A stretch of DNA of 64,000 bases from the NCBI GenBank assembly GCA_012959805.1, contig DUCN01000026.1, forward strand, positions 186,001-250,000, written 5' to 3'. Below, in pieces: positions 39,359 through 49,280 of the stretch. The stretch's first letter is position 1. Each line of letters begins with the position of its first letter. This DNA comes from Myxococcales bacterium (lineage in GTDB: Bacteria; Myxococcota_A; UBA9160; UBA4427). The notes under the pieces were generated by a model, which was not told the DNA's origin, did not search any database, and was given only the letters and a program-made list of their open reading frames with translations. The translations under genes and the position numbers were made by a program.

Positions 39359-40321
39359 CTAACCCTTCAGTACCCGTCCAAGCGCGACATCCCCGGCACC
39401 AATCGTGGTTCGATTGATCAATCGCTTGACGCCCGGCCGGGTTCCCGTCGTGCAGTGCATGAAGCGCCAGTTATCCCAGAGTACGACATCTCCTGACTGC
39501 CAGGTGTGGAAATAGTGAAACTCGGGCTTTCGAATGTGGTCGACAAGATCTCGCAGGAGATCGTCAGCCTGGGCTTCGCTGAGCCCGGCGCGCTCCGGGT
39601 CGATGACGCGGTCGAGAAATTGTTCGACGATTTCGAGCACACGCATTCCTGTGACGGGATGCATGACGGCTGCTGGATAGACGGCGTCGGCGAAATCCGG
39701 AAAGCCTATATCCGAGGGCTTCTTCGGGCTCTGGGGGCCTGGCTCGTAGCCCTCCAGGTCGACGAAGCGCATGTCGAGTCGCTGCATGTTGAATCGGTAG
39801 GCCACTTCAATCTTGCCAACAATGCTCTTTTGATCCGCGTCCAACCCCTCGTAGGCGCGAGCCAAATCACCGAAACCTGTTTCACCGTCTTCATCGGCGA
39901 TCGTCACCGCACGCAAGACCGCACCGTGGTTCGGGCGAGCGGTGTAATGGAGGTCCATATGCCAGTCGAGGCGGCCAACAGTCGGCTGGCCGTGATAGTA
40001 CGCCGTGTTGAATGGATCGCGATCGCCGCCGTTCTCTAGAGTGAACAGTTCGGGATGTTCGTGTGAGATCGTGACTTCGAGAGGATGTCGTTCAAGAGTC
40101 CCAAAGAGTCGACTGAACGCGATCTGCCCCTTCGCATCGATATCCTGATCACGGAATAACAACATTCCGTGCTCGTACCACAGCTGTCTGAGTTGATGCG
40201 CCAAATTGGCATCGATCGGCGCATTCATATCAAAACCGAGAACCTCGGCCCCGACAGTCGCGAGTGGGCGGATCTGTAGAATCGGTTGCGTCGACAGTCG
40301 TCTACTCCTCGAAGAAGACAT
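39359..40321 (-). CDS. TauD/TfdA-family Fe(II)/2-oxoglutarate dioxygenase
   Basis: A 320-residue non-haem iron oxygenase. The iron ligands are the HxD of GRLDWHMDLHY and the distal His in NWRFMHCTTGTRPG; the 2-oxoglutarate Arg follows in GVKRLINRTTI. The N-terminus has VGAEVLGFDMNAPI, as in TauD/TfdA. The start overlaps the end of the VOC gene by 20 bases, so it is in an operon with the VOC and PQQ-dehydrogenase genes. The substrate could be a sulfonate, aryloxy acid or other oxidisable side chain. Confidence 0.92.
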   Translation of the reverse strand: MSSSRSRRLSTQPILQIRPLATVGAEVLGFDMNAPIDANLAHQLRQLWYEHGMLLFRDQDIDAKGQIAFSRLFGTLERHPLEVTISHEHPELFTLENGGDRDPFNTAYYHGQPTVGRLDWHMDLHYTARPNHGAVLRAVTIADEDGETGFGDLARAYEGLDADQKSIVGKIEVAYRFNMQRLDMRFVDLEGYEPGPQSPKKPSDIGFPDFADAVYPAAVMHPVTGMRVLEIVEQFLDRVIDPERAGLSEAQADDLLRDLVDHIRKPEFHYFHTWQSGDVVLWDNWRFMHCTTGTRPGVKRLINRTTIGAGDVALGRVLKG

Positions 40322-40850
40322 CTCTTTTGAACTTTTCGATGAAGATCCGAACGTAGTACCCGTCCGGATCGCTCACGCGAAAATCGCGGTCTCCCCAACT
40401 CTGCAGTTTGATCTCGCAGGGCGCGTACCCGGCCCGCATGAGCGCGATCCTTAACGCCTCGAGCCGTCGCGTATAAAACACAATCTCGGTCCCCAACGGC
40501 GGATGGCGAAGAAATCCGAACCAATGGATGGGAAGCCAGCTGGGAAGCGGGGACAGTGCGAGAACCGTCGAGCCGCTCCGAAGCGTCGTGTAGCCGTCGG
40601 ATTTCTGATGCACGACGGCGAAGCCGAGAACCTCGTAGAACGCAGCCGATTCAACTCCATCACTGACGAAGAGTTCGAACTTCGATTCGAGAACGGGCGA
40701 TGTCGCTTCCTCGGCCGCGGGCCGAGACACTCCCGCGAAGAAAAGAAGGACCGATAGGCCAGCGACGCATGCAAGGCACTTCGTACCTGAACGGATCGCC
40801 GTTCGCCGACACAGCACCCTGCCGGCGCGAAGCCATTGCCCCCTTCTCAT
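40302..40850 (-). CDS. VOC-superfamily (glyoxalase-like) protein with an N-terminal signal
   Basis: 182 residues. Residues about 25-45 (CLACVAGLSVLLFFAGVSRP) look like a signal peptide, so the protein is probably exported. The rest is one VOC module: LFVSDGVESAAFYEVLGFAVV, YTTLRSGSTVLALSPL, RLEALRIALMRAGY and VSDPDGYYVRIF. The usual metal His/Glu set is only partly visible. The start overlaps the PQQ dehydrogenase stop by one base (TGATG) and the end overlaps tauD-like by 20. Its exported location next to a periplasmic dehydrogenase suggests a linked substrate. Confidence 0.75.
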   Translation of the reverse strand: MRRGQWLRAGRVLCRRTAIRSGTKCLACVAGLSVLLFFAGVSRPAAEEATSPVLESKFELFVSDGVESAAFYEVLGFAVVHQKSDGYTTLRSGSTVLALSPLPSWLPIHWFGFLRHPPLGTEIVFYTRRLEALRIALMRAGYAPCEIKLQSWGDRDFRVSDPDGYYVRIFIEKFKRDVFFEE

Positions 40851-42994
40851 CAGCGACTGGTTTGTCTCTTCGAAGCCGTGATCGCCTCATTGATGATAAA
40901 GGCGCGAATGGACGCACTCTTTTCGTAATCGAGTTCCGTCGCAAACGAAGCCATGCCCTTTCCTCGGAGCGCCCCACCGCGAACCACACTGTCCCATCCC
41001 GCCGCATCATGGATATAGGCGGAACCTCGTAGATCGGAAATCAACAGCCCGGAAACGGCATTCAAACCGTGACATCCCATACAGACGCGTTGGTATAGAG
41101 CATGGCCCTCGGAAATCGCTTCCGGGGTCGCCGTCTGCTTCGGCGGATTGAAGACCACGGTCGGGCGCCAATCCGGCTCGGGAAGCTGCTTGCTCGCGCC
41201 CAACTTGAAGGTCAAGACACGACTCACATTCGGCATGCTCTCGGCCTGAATGTATTCGCCGAAGACGAGAGCAAATGCGCCGCCCCAACCAACGCTGACG
41301 GTCACGAATTGCTCACCATCTATTTCAAAAGTCATTGCAGGAGCGACGACACCCGTCTGAGTCGGGAACTCCCAGAGGCTCTCACCTTTATCCGCGGTAT
41401 AAGCAACGAACTTGGCGTCTGCGGTCCCTTGGAAAACCAGGTTCCCGGCCGTCGACAGCGTGCCTCCGTTCCACGAGCCCGAATGTTGAACACGCCATGC
41501 CTCCGTTTGGGTCTTTGGATCCCAGGCAACCAGACGACCGGCAATCAAGGGCCTCAGCGCATCGCGCTCTGCCTGAGTATCAGGAAGGCCAGCCACGATT
41601 CCATCGATGCCAAGGTTCGTTGAGTCAGGGTGGTACTCGAATCCCTCGTCCTGCGCGTATTTCGCGGGAATGTCGAGAACCGGAATATAGACGAGACCGG
41701 TCTGCGGATTGTAGGACATCGGATGCCAGTTATGTCCACCGAGATAGGACGGGAAAAGCAGGAAATTCGCGTCCTGGTAGCGAGCGCCCTCGGCCTCGAC
41801 CGGCCGACCCGTTTCCATGTCGACGTGCGTCGCCCATGTTATGTCGATGTAGTTCTCGGCGGAAAGCAATGTTCCATCGGTCCGGTCGATGACATAAAAG
41901 AAGCCATTCTTGGGAGCCTGCATCAGAACCTTGCGCGACTGCCCATCGATTTCCATGTCGGCCAGGATGATGTGCTGGGTCGCCGTATAGTCCCAGGACT
42001 CGCCGGGGGTCGTCTGGTAGTGCCAGACGTATTCGCCCGTGTCCGGGCGCAGCGCAACGATCGAAGAAAGAAAGAGATTGTCGCCCCCGCCCGGTGACCG
42101 GATCTCTTGATTCCAGGGCGTCCCGTTCCCGACACCGATATACAGGAGGTCGAGTTCCGGGTCGTACGCCATGGCATCCCAGACTGTTCCGCCACCGCCC
42201 CCCAGCTTCCACCATTCTCCGTTCCACGTCTCGGCCGCCATTTCCATCGCATCGTCTTCGAATCCAAGTGCCGGATTTCCAGGGACCGTATAGAAGCGCC
42301 ATACCCGCTCACCGCTGTCGACATCGTACGCAGCGATGAACCCGCGAACCCCGAACTCGGCACCACCGTTCCCGATCAACACCATCCCCTTGATGACACG
42401 CGGGGCGCCCGTAATGGTGTAGGGGCGTTTCGGATCGACCGTGGCCACTTCCCAGTTGACCTTGCCGGTGACGGCATCGAGAGCAATCAGCCGACCATCG
42501 AGAGCGCCGACAAAGACCTGCCCCTTCCAGACCGCGACGCCGCGGTTCACGACGTCGCAGCAAGCATGCTTCGACTTCTCCTTTGCGACTTCCGGATCGA
42601 ATGTCCAAAGATGAGCGCCGGTTCGTGCATCGAGTGCGACCACGATGCTCCAGGACGAAGTCGTGTACATGACGCCATCGACAACGATGGCCGTCGCCTC
42701 CACGCCACGCTCGGTATTCAGATCGTAGGACCAGGCGAGCCCGAGATCCTTTACATTTTCCGCATTGATCTTCTCAAGGGGGCTGAAGCGCTGCTCGCTA
42801 TACGTGCGGCCATAGGACATCCAACTTTCCGGCTCCGCATCCGCGTTCATCAACCGCTTGGCATCGACGGCTGCCGTCGGGCTCATCGCTACGGAATCGT
42901 GTCCGCTCTCATGGCCGACAGCACAGCTGACTAACGTGACAAGAGTCAGGAATGCTGCCGCGGTCAGCGCTACTCTAAATTCGCTTCGATTCAT
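40850..42994 (-). CDS. PQQ-dependent quinohaemoprotein alcohol dehydrogenase
   Basis: A 714-residue periplasmic enzyme oxidising alcohols with PQQ and passing electrons to a fused haem. Residues 1-24 form a signal ending LVTLVSC, so it may be lipid-anchored. The eight-bladed propeller shows repeated tryptophan-docking units such as [12 protein letters not shown] and [20 protein letters not shown], with vicinal cysteines in SKHACCDVV. The C-terminal cytochrome domain has [12 protein letters not shown] and a Met in [11 protein letters not shown]. It is the first gene of an operon with the VOC and TauD-like genes. PQQ synthesis genes are not in the window. Confidence 0.93.
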   Translation of the reverse strand: MNRSEFRVALTAAAFLTLVTLVSCAVGHESGHDSVAMSPTAAVDAKRLMNADAEPESWMSYGRTYSEQRFSPLEKINAENVKDLGLAWSYDLNTERGVEATAIVVDGVMYTTSSWSIVVALDARTGAHLWTFDPEVAKEKSKHACCDVVNRGVAVWKGQVFVGALDGRLIALDAVTGKVNWEVATVDPKRPYTITGAPRVIKGMVLIGNGGAEFGVRGFIAAYDVDSGERVWRFYTVPGNPALGFEDDAMEMAAETWNGEWWKLGGGGGTVWDAMAYDPELDLLYIGVGNGTPWNQEIRSPGGGDNLFLSSIVALRPDTGEYVWHYQTTPGESWDYTATQHIILADMEIDGQSRKVLMQAPKNGFFYVIDRTDGTLLSAENYIDITWATHVDMETGRPVEAEGARYQDANFLLFPSYLGGHNWHPMSYNPQTGLVYIPVLDIPAKYAQDEGFEYHPDSTNLGIDGIVAGLPDTQAERDALRPLIAGRLVAWDPKTQTEAWRVQHSGSWNGGTLSTAGNLVFQGTADAKFVAYTADKGESLWEFPTQTGVVAPAMTFEIDGEQFVTVSVGWGGAFALVFGEYIQAESMPNVSRVLTFKLGASKQLPEPDWRPTVVFNPPKQTATPEAISEGHALYQRVCMGCHGLNAVSGLLISDLRGSAYIHDAAGWDSVVRGGALRGKGMASFATELDYEKSASIRAFIINEAITASKRQTSR

Positions 42995-43101
42995 GTTGCC
43001 CTCTTGGAAGAATCAGATGATGAAGTTTCACCGACGGGTATTCTAGATCGCACAGGTCCACGATCCCAGCCTCGATTGAAGCCATGACGGCGAGAACGCG
43101 A

Positions 43102-43785
43102 CTAGAACCCCAGATCGACCGGCGTCGTCAAGATTTTTCGACAAATCTCCAGGTTTGCAGCGACGCTCGGTCGCTGCTTGACCCGATCCATCAGAGCCGT
43201 CAGCCCGGGATAGTTCTCTGCTTTGGGCAAACCGACAGCAATCTCCAGGTTAATCAGCTGAGTCGCCACCGACAGGTCAGCAATTGAAAATGCATCGCCC
43301 ACCAGATATTCACGACCGGAGATTTCACCTTCCAGATAGTCGAGAAAGCGCGGAAGTCGCTCGGTCACCGTCTTGCGAGCCGTTTCGATGTCGGGATCTT
43401 TTTTCGCGAAGATCGGAAAAACGATCGGCCTGAAAATGCCCATCCCGATACAGCCGGCGAGTTCGGAGTCGGCGTATTCTTCGTACCAGACGGCTCGCCC
43501 GTACCCGAATGCATCGCTCGGATAGAGCGCAGGCTCGGGCTGCAGCCGTTCTAGATAGGCACAGATCGCGGATGAGTCCGGGATCACACCTTCGGAGCCT
43601 TCCGCAGAGACATCACGATCACGAAGCGCCGGCATGCGCCGTGCTGGACTGATCTCCTTGAACCAGTCGGGAAACGGCATACTGACCATCTCCATTTCGA
43701 AGTCGAGCCCCTTCTCCCGAAGAACGACTTCGACTTTGCGAACAAATGGCGAGAGCGGTGCGCCGTAAAGAACCAGGTCCATCAT
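43102..43785 (-). CDS. Glutathione S-transferase family protein
   Basis: A 227-residue two-domain GST. The thioredoxin-like N-terminus has LVLYGAPLSPFVRKVEVVLR and the binding SSAICAYLE segment (residues about 70-78). The C-terminal helical domain has EYLVGDAFSIADLSVATQL. The catalytic residue is probably Ser8 (APLSPF). It precedes the PQQ dehydrogenase on the same strand with about 107 bases between. A short 10-bp repeat (43795-43819) lies just before its start. Confidence 0.9.
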   Translation of the reverse strand: MMDLVLYGAPLSPFVRKVEVVLREKGLDFEMEMVSMPFPDWFKEISPARRMPALRDRDVSAEGSEGVIPDSSAICAYLERLQPEPALYPSDAFGYGRAVWYEEYADSELAGCIGMGIFRPIVFPIFAKKDPDIETARKTVTERLPRFLDYLEGEISGREYLVGDAFSIADLSVATQLINLEIAVGLPKAENYPGLTALMDRVKQRPSVAANLEICRKILTTPVDLGF

Positions 43786-43916
43786 ATTCTCCTAAGTCCG
43801 GAGTAGTCCGGGAGAGTCCAAAAAGGGAATCACGAATGCCAATTATTTCGTGGTCTGCCAGTCGGGTCATTGTGTTTTAGCATCTCCTCCCAACACCCAC
43901 TCGCGGAGAAATTAAC

Positions 43917-44339
43917 TTGCCAGTGTCCGACCGACTTCTTCCAATCCCGACGCCCGAGACCCAACACTTCTGGGACGGGGCGCGAGAGGGCGAATTGCGC
44001 CTCCAGCGATGTTGTGATTGCGCGCATGTGTATTTTCCTCCGCGTCCGTTCTGCCCGAAATGCGCCCATCGCGAGGTCGAGGTCTTTCGCGCGAGTGGGC
44101 GCGCCGCCCTCTACAGCTACGTGATCAACCATCGTCCGGCACCCGGCCTCAAGCCGCCCTTCGCGATTGCCGTCGTCCAACTCGAAGAGGGCCCGCGGAT
44201 GATGACCAATATTGTCGACTGTGAGCAGACGCCCGAAGCCCTCATTCTGGACATGCCTTTACAGGTTCGCTTTGCGGACCAGAGCGAAGAGATCAGGCTC
44301 CCGGTATTCGGCCCCTGCAACACCAAGGAAAAGGAATAA
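43917..44339 (+). CDS. DUF35 OB-fold protein with zinc ribbon
   Basis: 140 residues, starting at TTG 43917 with GGAG eight bases upstream; a GTG at 43923 is an alternative. The rubredoxin-like zinc ribbon has CCDCAHVYFPPRPFCPKC (two CxxC). The OB fold continues with ALYSYVINHRPAPGLKPPFAIAVVQLEEG. In steroid degraders, DUF35 proteins form complexes with SCP2-type thiolases to act as retro-aldolases or to channel acyl-CoA. The next gene is such a thiolase, 4 bases downstream. Confidence 0.9.
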   Translation: MPVSDRLLPIPTPETQHFWDGAREGELRLQRCCDCAHVYFPPRPFCPKCAHREVEVFRASGRAALYSYVINHRPAPGLKPPFAIAVVQLEEGPRMMTNIVDCEQTPEALILDMPLQVRFADQSEEIRLPVFGPCNTKEKE

Positions 44340-44343
44340 AGTG

Positions 44344-45483
44344 ATGCGCTGCGCAGTTGCAATCGTGGGAGCTGCCGAAACCACCGAACTCGGCAAACTC
44401 CCGGGAATCAGCCAGATCCAGCTGCATGCCGATGCCGCACTCAATGCGATGAAGGATTGTGGCCTAACACTTTCCGACATCGACGGCATCGCGACCGCAG
44501 GTGAGTCTCCGACCAACCTGGCCCACTACCTCGGCATCGTCCCGACCTGGGCCGACGGAACATCGGTGGGCGGATGTTCATTCATGCTCCACGTGCGCCA
44601 TGCCACCGCGGCGATCGAGGCCGGTCTATGCGAGACCGTCTTGATCACACATGGGGAGAGTGGCCGGTCTCGTGTCGGACGCGGCGAATTCGCCGGCAAT
44701 CGAGCCAGCCTTCAGGGGCAGTTCGAACTGCCCTTTGGTCCAATCGGCCCGCCCACCCTCTTCACCATGCCCGTACTGCGCTTCATGAAGGAATACGACA
44801 TTCGCATTGAAGAAGTGGCAATGGTCGCCGTCGTCCAACGGGAATGGGCGGCCATGAACCCCCGCGCATCCTTTCGAGATCCCATCGACGTTGACGCCGT
44901 CCTGAATTCCAAGATGATCGCCTACCCCTTTCGCAAGCTGATGTGCTGCCTCGTGACCGACGGCGGTGGCGCCCTGATTCTAACCAGCGCAGAACGCGCG
45001 AAGGATTTCCCGACACGACCCGTCTACGTGGCAGGATCCGGCGAGAGCATCGAGACGCCAATGGTCTCACAAATGGAGGACTTCACGTCCTCGCGCGCCT
45101 TCAGGGTGGCGGGCGAGCGAGCCTTCGCATCGGCGGGAATCAGTCACGCCGATGTCGACCACCTGATGATCTACGACGCCTTCGCCCATCTCCCTCTCTT
45201 CGGTCTCGAAGACCTCGGATTCGTGGGACGGGGCGAGTCGGCGAAGTTCATTGGGGAACGCAACACTGCACCGGGCGGAAAGCTTCCCCTCAACACCAAT
45301 GGTGGCGGTCTCTCCTATATGCATTCGGGCATGTACGGAATGTACGCGCTGCAGGAGAGCGTTCGTCAGTTGCGCGGCACTGCACCCGCCCAGGTCGAAG
45401 GCGCCAAGATTTCCTTCTGTCTCGGCGTGGGCGGGATGTTCGGCGCGAGTGGCGCAGTTGTGCTTTCGAACGAGGTCCTCTGA
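44344..45483 (+). CDS. SCP2-type thiolase / acyl-CoA lyase-like protein
   Basis: 379 residues from the ATG at 44344 (a GTG one codon earlier is also possible), with AAGGAA upstream. Thiolase-fold segments are AIVGAAETTELGKLPG, GLTLSDIDGIATAGES and DHLMIYDAFAHLPLFGLEDLG. Near the C-terminus it has NTNGGGLSYMHSGMYG, in place of the GHP-GATG loop of true thiolases. The substitution pattern and the DUF35 partner resemble Ltp2/DitF-type retro-aldolases, which cleave steroid or terpenoid side chains. The precise reaction is inference. Confidence 0.85.
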   Translation: MRCAVAIVGAAETTELGKLPGISQIQLHADAALNAMKDCGLTLSDIDGIATAGESPTNLAHYLGIVPTWADGTSVGGCSFMLHVRHATAAIEAGLCETVLITHGESGRSRVGRGEFAGNRASLQGQFELPFGPIGPPTLFTMPVLRFMKEYDIRIEEVAMVAVVQREWAAMNPRASFRDPIDVDAVLNSKMIAYPFRKLMCCLVTDGGGALILTSAERAKDFPTRPVYVAGSGESIETPMVSQMEDFTSSRAFRVAGERAFASAGISHADVDHLMIYDAFAHLPLFGLEDLGFVGRGESAKFIGERNTAPGGKLPLNTNGGGLSYMHSGMYGMYALQESVRQLRGTAPAQVEGAKISFCLGVGGMFGASGAVVLSNEVL

Positions 45484-45565
45484 CAAGACGTCGTCGAGAC
45501 ATCCAGAATCGATTCGTTCGCGCATGCATGACCGCCGCCCAATTGCGGCGCCGCCAATCACCGTG

Positions 45566-46441
45566 TTAGTCCTTCGACTCTTCGGGAAGACCGGGAATCT
45601 GCAGGCCCGGAGGAGATGTCCCAATCGGATCGCGCTTCTCGATGATGTTTTTCATCCGATGTTCGATCATATTCTCCCAGGGATGGGTGAGGAGATAGAA
45701 TTGTCGCGCCTTGATTCCGTCCACCACGATATCCCCCACGGCCCGCGGTTCGAGGCCGTTCGCGATCGCATCCTCGACGGCCTTTCGCATCAAAGCACCG
45801 AACGGCGCTTCCTCGCGCTGCGTTTGACGAGGCGCTTCCGGGCGATTGCGTTCCGATTCAATGATGCGTGTCTTGACCCAGCCCGGACATAGAACCGAGA
45901 CGCCCAGTTTTGGAGCGTGTTGCGCGAAGTCGCTGAAGAGTCCTTCGCTGAGAGCGACGCAGGCCTGTTTGCTGACACCGTAGGTTCCGCTGCCCGCGAG
46001 CAGACCGGCGATCGAAGCCGTGTTGACGACATGTCCTTCGTCACCCTGCTCGATCATGATCGGAACGAAACTACGAATCCCATGGAGGACACCCGTCAGG
46101 TTGACGCCCATCACCCAGTTCCAGTCTTCGATCGAGCGCTTCCAGGTCGGCCCCCCCTCACCCGCCACGCCCGCGTTATTGCACAGCACATGGACAGCGC
46201 CGTAAGCCTCGAGGGAGGATTTGGCCATCGCATCAACCGAGTCCTGATTCGAAACATCACAGACCGCGCCGACGATGTCGCCGCCCGCAGCCTTGAGTTC
46301 CGTGACGGTCTTTTCGAGAGCGGCCGGCTCGACGTCGCCTATCACGACCTTCATCCCTTGTTCGAGAAAGGCCTCCGCCATTCCGCGCCCAATTCCGCTC
46401 GCGCCCCCGGTTACAACCGCAACTCGTCCCACTAGCTCCAC
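45566..46441 (-). CDS. Short-chain dehydrogenase/reductase
   Basis: An NAD(P)-dependent oxidoreductase of about 291 residues. I chose the GTG at 46441 because AAGGAGAGCG precedes it and it gives VELVGRVAVVTGGASGIGRGMAE; a longer frame to 46549 overlaps the upstream amidohydrolase stop. The cofactor loop is TGGASGIG, the catalytic YxxxK is GSGTYGVSKQACVAL, and NNAGVAGEG is present. It is downstream of the amidohydrolase on the same strand, likely in one operon. Confidence 0.9.
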   Translation of the reverse strand: MELVGRVAVVTGGASGIGRGMAEAFLEQGMKVVIGDVEPAALEKTVTELKAAGGDIVGAVCDVSNQDSVDAMAKSSLEAYGAVHVLCNNAGVAGEGGPTWKRSIEDWNWVMGVNLTGVLHGIRSFVPIMIEQGDEGHVVNTASIAGLLAGSGTYGVSKQACVALSEGLFSDFAQHAPKLGVSVLCPGWVKTRIIESERNRPEAPRQTQREEAPFGALMRKAVEDAIANGLEPRAVGDIVVDGIKARQFYLLTHPWENMIEHRMKNIIEKRDPIGTSPPGLQIPGLPEESKD

Positions 46442-46545
46442 GATTTCGCTCTCCTTAAGATTGGGCGCTGCGATGTCTAGCGCAATTCCCTGGTTCGCTG
46501 ATTGCCCGGTTTCATGATTCACGAAATGATCGGGGTCGAATCCTT

Positions 46546-48441
46546 TCATGTCGAGGAATAGACGCGTTCTCCATGGACCCAGGTCTCTCGGACCACAATC
46601 TTGCTGAGCTCACTCGTTTCGACTTCGCGCGGATCCTCTTCGAGAATGACGAAATCTGCGTATTTTCCCACTTCCAGACTGCCCACTTCATGATCGGAAT
46701 GACATTGCCAAGCCGCATCGATTGTCATCGCGCGAAGCGCCGCCTCGACCGGCACCCGCTCTTGCGACGCGAGCAGCTCATCTGATTTCCACATCGACCG
46801 AGTCACCGCGTTCTCTATACATCGAAGCGGGTTCATCTCCGTCACGGGATCATCGGAATGAATCGTCCAGCGGATGCCCTTCGCCTCGCAGGAGGCCGTT
46901 CGATCGAGTTTTGAAGCCTTTTCGAGACCGAAGACATCATCGATGAAGGCCTTTCCCCAATAATAGACATGCCCAATGAGGAAGCTCGGCGAAAGCCCCA
47001 ACTCCGATATGCGTTCGATCTGTTCATCGTGGAGAATGCTGCAATGTTCGATTCGACAGCGCCGCGCCCTGGGATCGAGACCGAGATCTCGCGCTCGCGC
47101 AAAGGCATCGAGGGTCCGATCGATGGCCGCATCCCCATTGGCGTGAACACAGATCGCCCAGCCCTGCCGCAACCTTTTTTCGATGGCCTCTTCGAGCGCC
47201 TGTATTTCGATGTAGGCGATCCCCTTGTCATCGGAGCCGAGGAAGGCATCACGCTGCAATCCCGTGCGGCCTTGATTCGAGCCATCGCTCACCACTTTCC
47301 AACCAGTCACGCGCAGCCATTCATCGCCGTCTCCCCACGCGATATCGGTTTGATCCCATCGATCCGCCAGGGTCTCCGCGAGGCAAAAACGAAAGCGAGC
47401 GGTCATGCGATTGCTATCCCGAAGCCGCGCATACAGTTCCAACTCCTTCACACCTTGAAACAAGCCCGTGCCCTGGTCGCATAACGTCGTGATTCCAACC
47501 GCATTCGCGGACGCAAGAACCTCCAGGAAGGCCTCCGCGAGATTCTGACTTCGAAGAATGGGGTTGTGTCGAGCGACCATTGCCATCGCCGCACCGCCCT
47601 TGAGAACTCCATTCGGCGAACCCGCCTCATCGCGACCCAACTCCGAACCCGCCGGGACAACGCTTTCCGCGTCGATGCCCGCTACCTCCAGCGCAAGTGA
47701 GTTGCAGTAGGCGATATGCAGGGATGCGTTATAGACGAATATCGGATGCGTCGTGGAGGCCCGGTTAAGCATGTCGCAGGTCAGCACATCGGGGCCGACT
47801 TGTAGAGAAGGATCGAATTGGCGACCCACGATCCAATCGCCTGGATCCGTCATCTCGGCGAGCTCTCTTAGGCGTTCGATCGCGCCGTCGATTGTCGGGA
47901 ATCGAAAGGGGCCGATGTTCTCGAAGGCGTTCAACATGGCCAGTGGTGCGAGATGCATATGCGGCTCGACGAAGCCGGGCAAGACGACCTTTCCCTTCAT
48001 GTCGAATCGAGTCACGCCGCGGATAGCGTCGTCCGGAAGATCTTCCTGCTCCCCGATCCAGATGATCTTCCCGTCTTTTGCGAGTAGGCAACTCGCATTC
48101 GGAAGGTCGGGATGCATCGTGATGATCCGGGCATGCGTCAGCAGCACGGGCTTCACATCGACTCGCCGCGGAGAACCCCGCAGGTTCTGGGCGTGCCGAA
48201 CCAGATCGACTTCAGCGAGTCTCAACGTTTCGGCGAAGACGTTGGTGCAACATGGACAGGCGAAACGATCGGCGCTGGGCCGCCCAGGCGCGAGCGAAAC
48301 GTACGATCCGTCCGCCCCCTCAGAACCGAAATCCTCAAGACCGTTAGTCCGCAGGTCTCCCGAACGATCATCTTCAAACACAGCGTGCTCCCTTGTCGTG
48401 GCTCTTGTCGTGGCCGCAAGGATACCCAGCCCCAATCCCAT
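46546..48441 (-). CDS. YtcJ-like amidohydrolase with an uncertain N-terminus
   Basis: A metal-dependent amidohydrolase. The conserved part begins near KPVLLTHARIITMHPDLPN, has the metal motif LPGFVEPHMHLAPLA and later ICVHANGDAAIDRTLDAF, RRCRIEHCSILHDEQI and RWTIHSDDPVTEMNPL. The frame is open far upstream; ATG codons at 48441 and 48495 are possible, and all upstream options overlap the control region of the divergent TetR gene. The roughly 100-residue extension includes a cysteine cluster ACPCCTNVFAETL that may be genuine. Family members act on varied cyclic amides. The SDR gene follows downstream. Confidence 0.82.
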   Translation of the reverse strand: MGLGLGILAATTRATTREHAVFEDDRSGDLRTNGLEDFGSEGADGSYVSLAPGRPSADRFACPCCTNVFAETLRLAEVDLVRHAQNLRGSPRRVDVKPVLLTHARIITMHPDLPNASCLLAKDGKIIWIGEQEDLPDDAIRGVTRFDMKGKVVLPGFVEPHMHLAPLAMLNAFENIGPFRFPTIDGAIERLRELAEMTDPGDWIVGRQFDPSLQVGPDVLTCDMLNRASTTHPIFVYNASLHIAYCNSLALEVAGIDAESVVPAGSELGRDEAGSPNGVLKGGAAMAMVARHNPILRSQNLAEAFLEVLASANAVGITTLCDQGTGLFQGVKELELYARLRDSNRMTARFRFCLAETLADRWDQTDIAWGDGDEWLRVTGWKVVSDGSNQGRTGLQRDAFLGSDDKGIAYIEIQALEEAIEKRLRQGWAICVHANGDAAIDRTLDAFARARDLGLDPRARRCRIEHCSILHDEQIERISELGLSPSFLIGHVYYWGKAFIDDVFGLEKASKLDRTASCEAKGIRWTIHSDDPVTEMNPLRCIENAVTRSMWKSDELLASQERVPVEAALRAMTIDAAWQCHSDHEVGSLEVGKYADFVILEEDPREVETSELSKIVVRETWVHGERVYSST

Positions 48442-48533
48442 TCGGCCCCAATCGGAGGGCAAAGCGGAACCCGGCCGATAGCCGACTCTCCTCATCTTGA
48501 CGTAAAAACTAGAACAGTGTACTAATTTCCCCA

Positions 48534-49280
48534 ATGCCTCGATCCTCTCCGAAACAAACGCAACCAATCGGACTGCGGGAAACCAATGTCGAAGCGCGAC
48601 GACAGCGGATTCTCGACGCCGCGCGGCGCTTGATCACGCGAGGCGGAATGAATTCGCTCTCGATGCGGAAGCTTGCGAAGGAGGCGGGGCTCGCGGTCGC
48701 CACTCTCTACAACCTCTTTGGTGTCCGCGAAGAGATCCTTGATGCCCTCGTCATCGATGCCATCGATCAGATGAATCTGGAGCTGAACCGCGACGCACCG
48801 CTCGATGATCCAATCGAGCGGTGCCGCGCAATTATCACAGTCAGCGTTCGTCACATGGTGGATCGGGAAGCGGTCTTTCGCCCGATGGTCATCGCCGCGC
48901 ATCAGACTGCGCTGGGAACGGGTCAAGTCAGACGTGAGATCACTTTGCGCGCATCCGGAATGCAGTCTCTCGCCATCGCCGCAGCGATCGAGCAGGGACT
49001 CCTGAAAGACCTTCTCGACCCGACGCAGCTCGGCCGACAAATTTATCACGGCTACGAACTCGCGAGCCTCCAATGGGGTTTTGGTGAACTCGATGCCCGC
49101 GGCTTCGAGGCCCGCGCACTCTATGGACTCAACCTCGCTCTATTGGCGGTCGCCGGCGATGCTATTCGAGCCCAGCTGGAAGCAGACCTTCGTGAATTGG
49201 ACGATGAGATGAATCTCCTGAAAGGAGCGGCACCCCATGGAACGAACAGAACAACTTCGAGTACTCAAACAGGTCATTAG
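48534..49280 (+). CDS. TetR/AcrR family transcriptional regulator
   Basis: 248 residues. The N-terminal helix-turn-helix has RRQRILDAARRLITRGG and LSMRKLAKEAGLAVATLYNLF. The C-terminal domain is helical. The 3' end overlaps the Rieske oxygenase start by 44 bases, and the gene is divergent from the amidohydrolase-SDR pair, so it probably controls one or both operons from the shared 48442-48533 region. Its effector may be a substrate of the oxygenase. Confidence 0.9.
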   Translation: MPRSSPKQTQPIGLRETNVEARRQRILDAARRLITRGGMNSLSMRKLAKEAGLAVATLYNLFGVREEILDALVIDAIDQMNLELNRDAPLDDPIERCRAIITVSVRHMVDREAVFRPMVIAAHQTALGTGQVRREITLRASGMQSLAIAAAIEQGLLKDLLDPTQLGRQIYHGYELASLQWGFGELDARGFEARALYGLNLALLAVAGDAIRAQLEADLRELDDEMNLLKGAAPHGTNRTTSSTQTGH

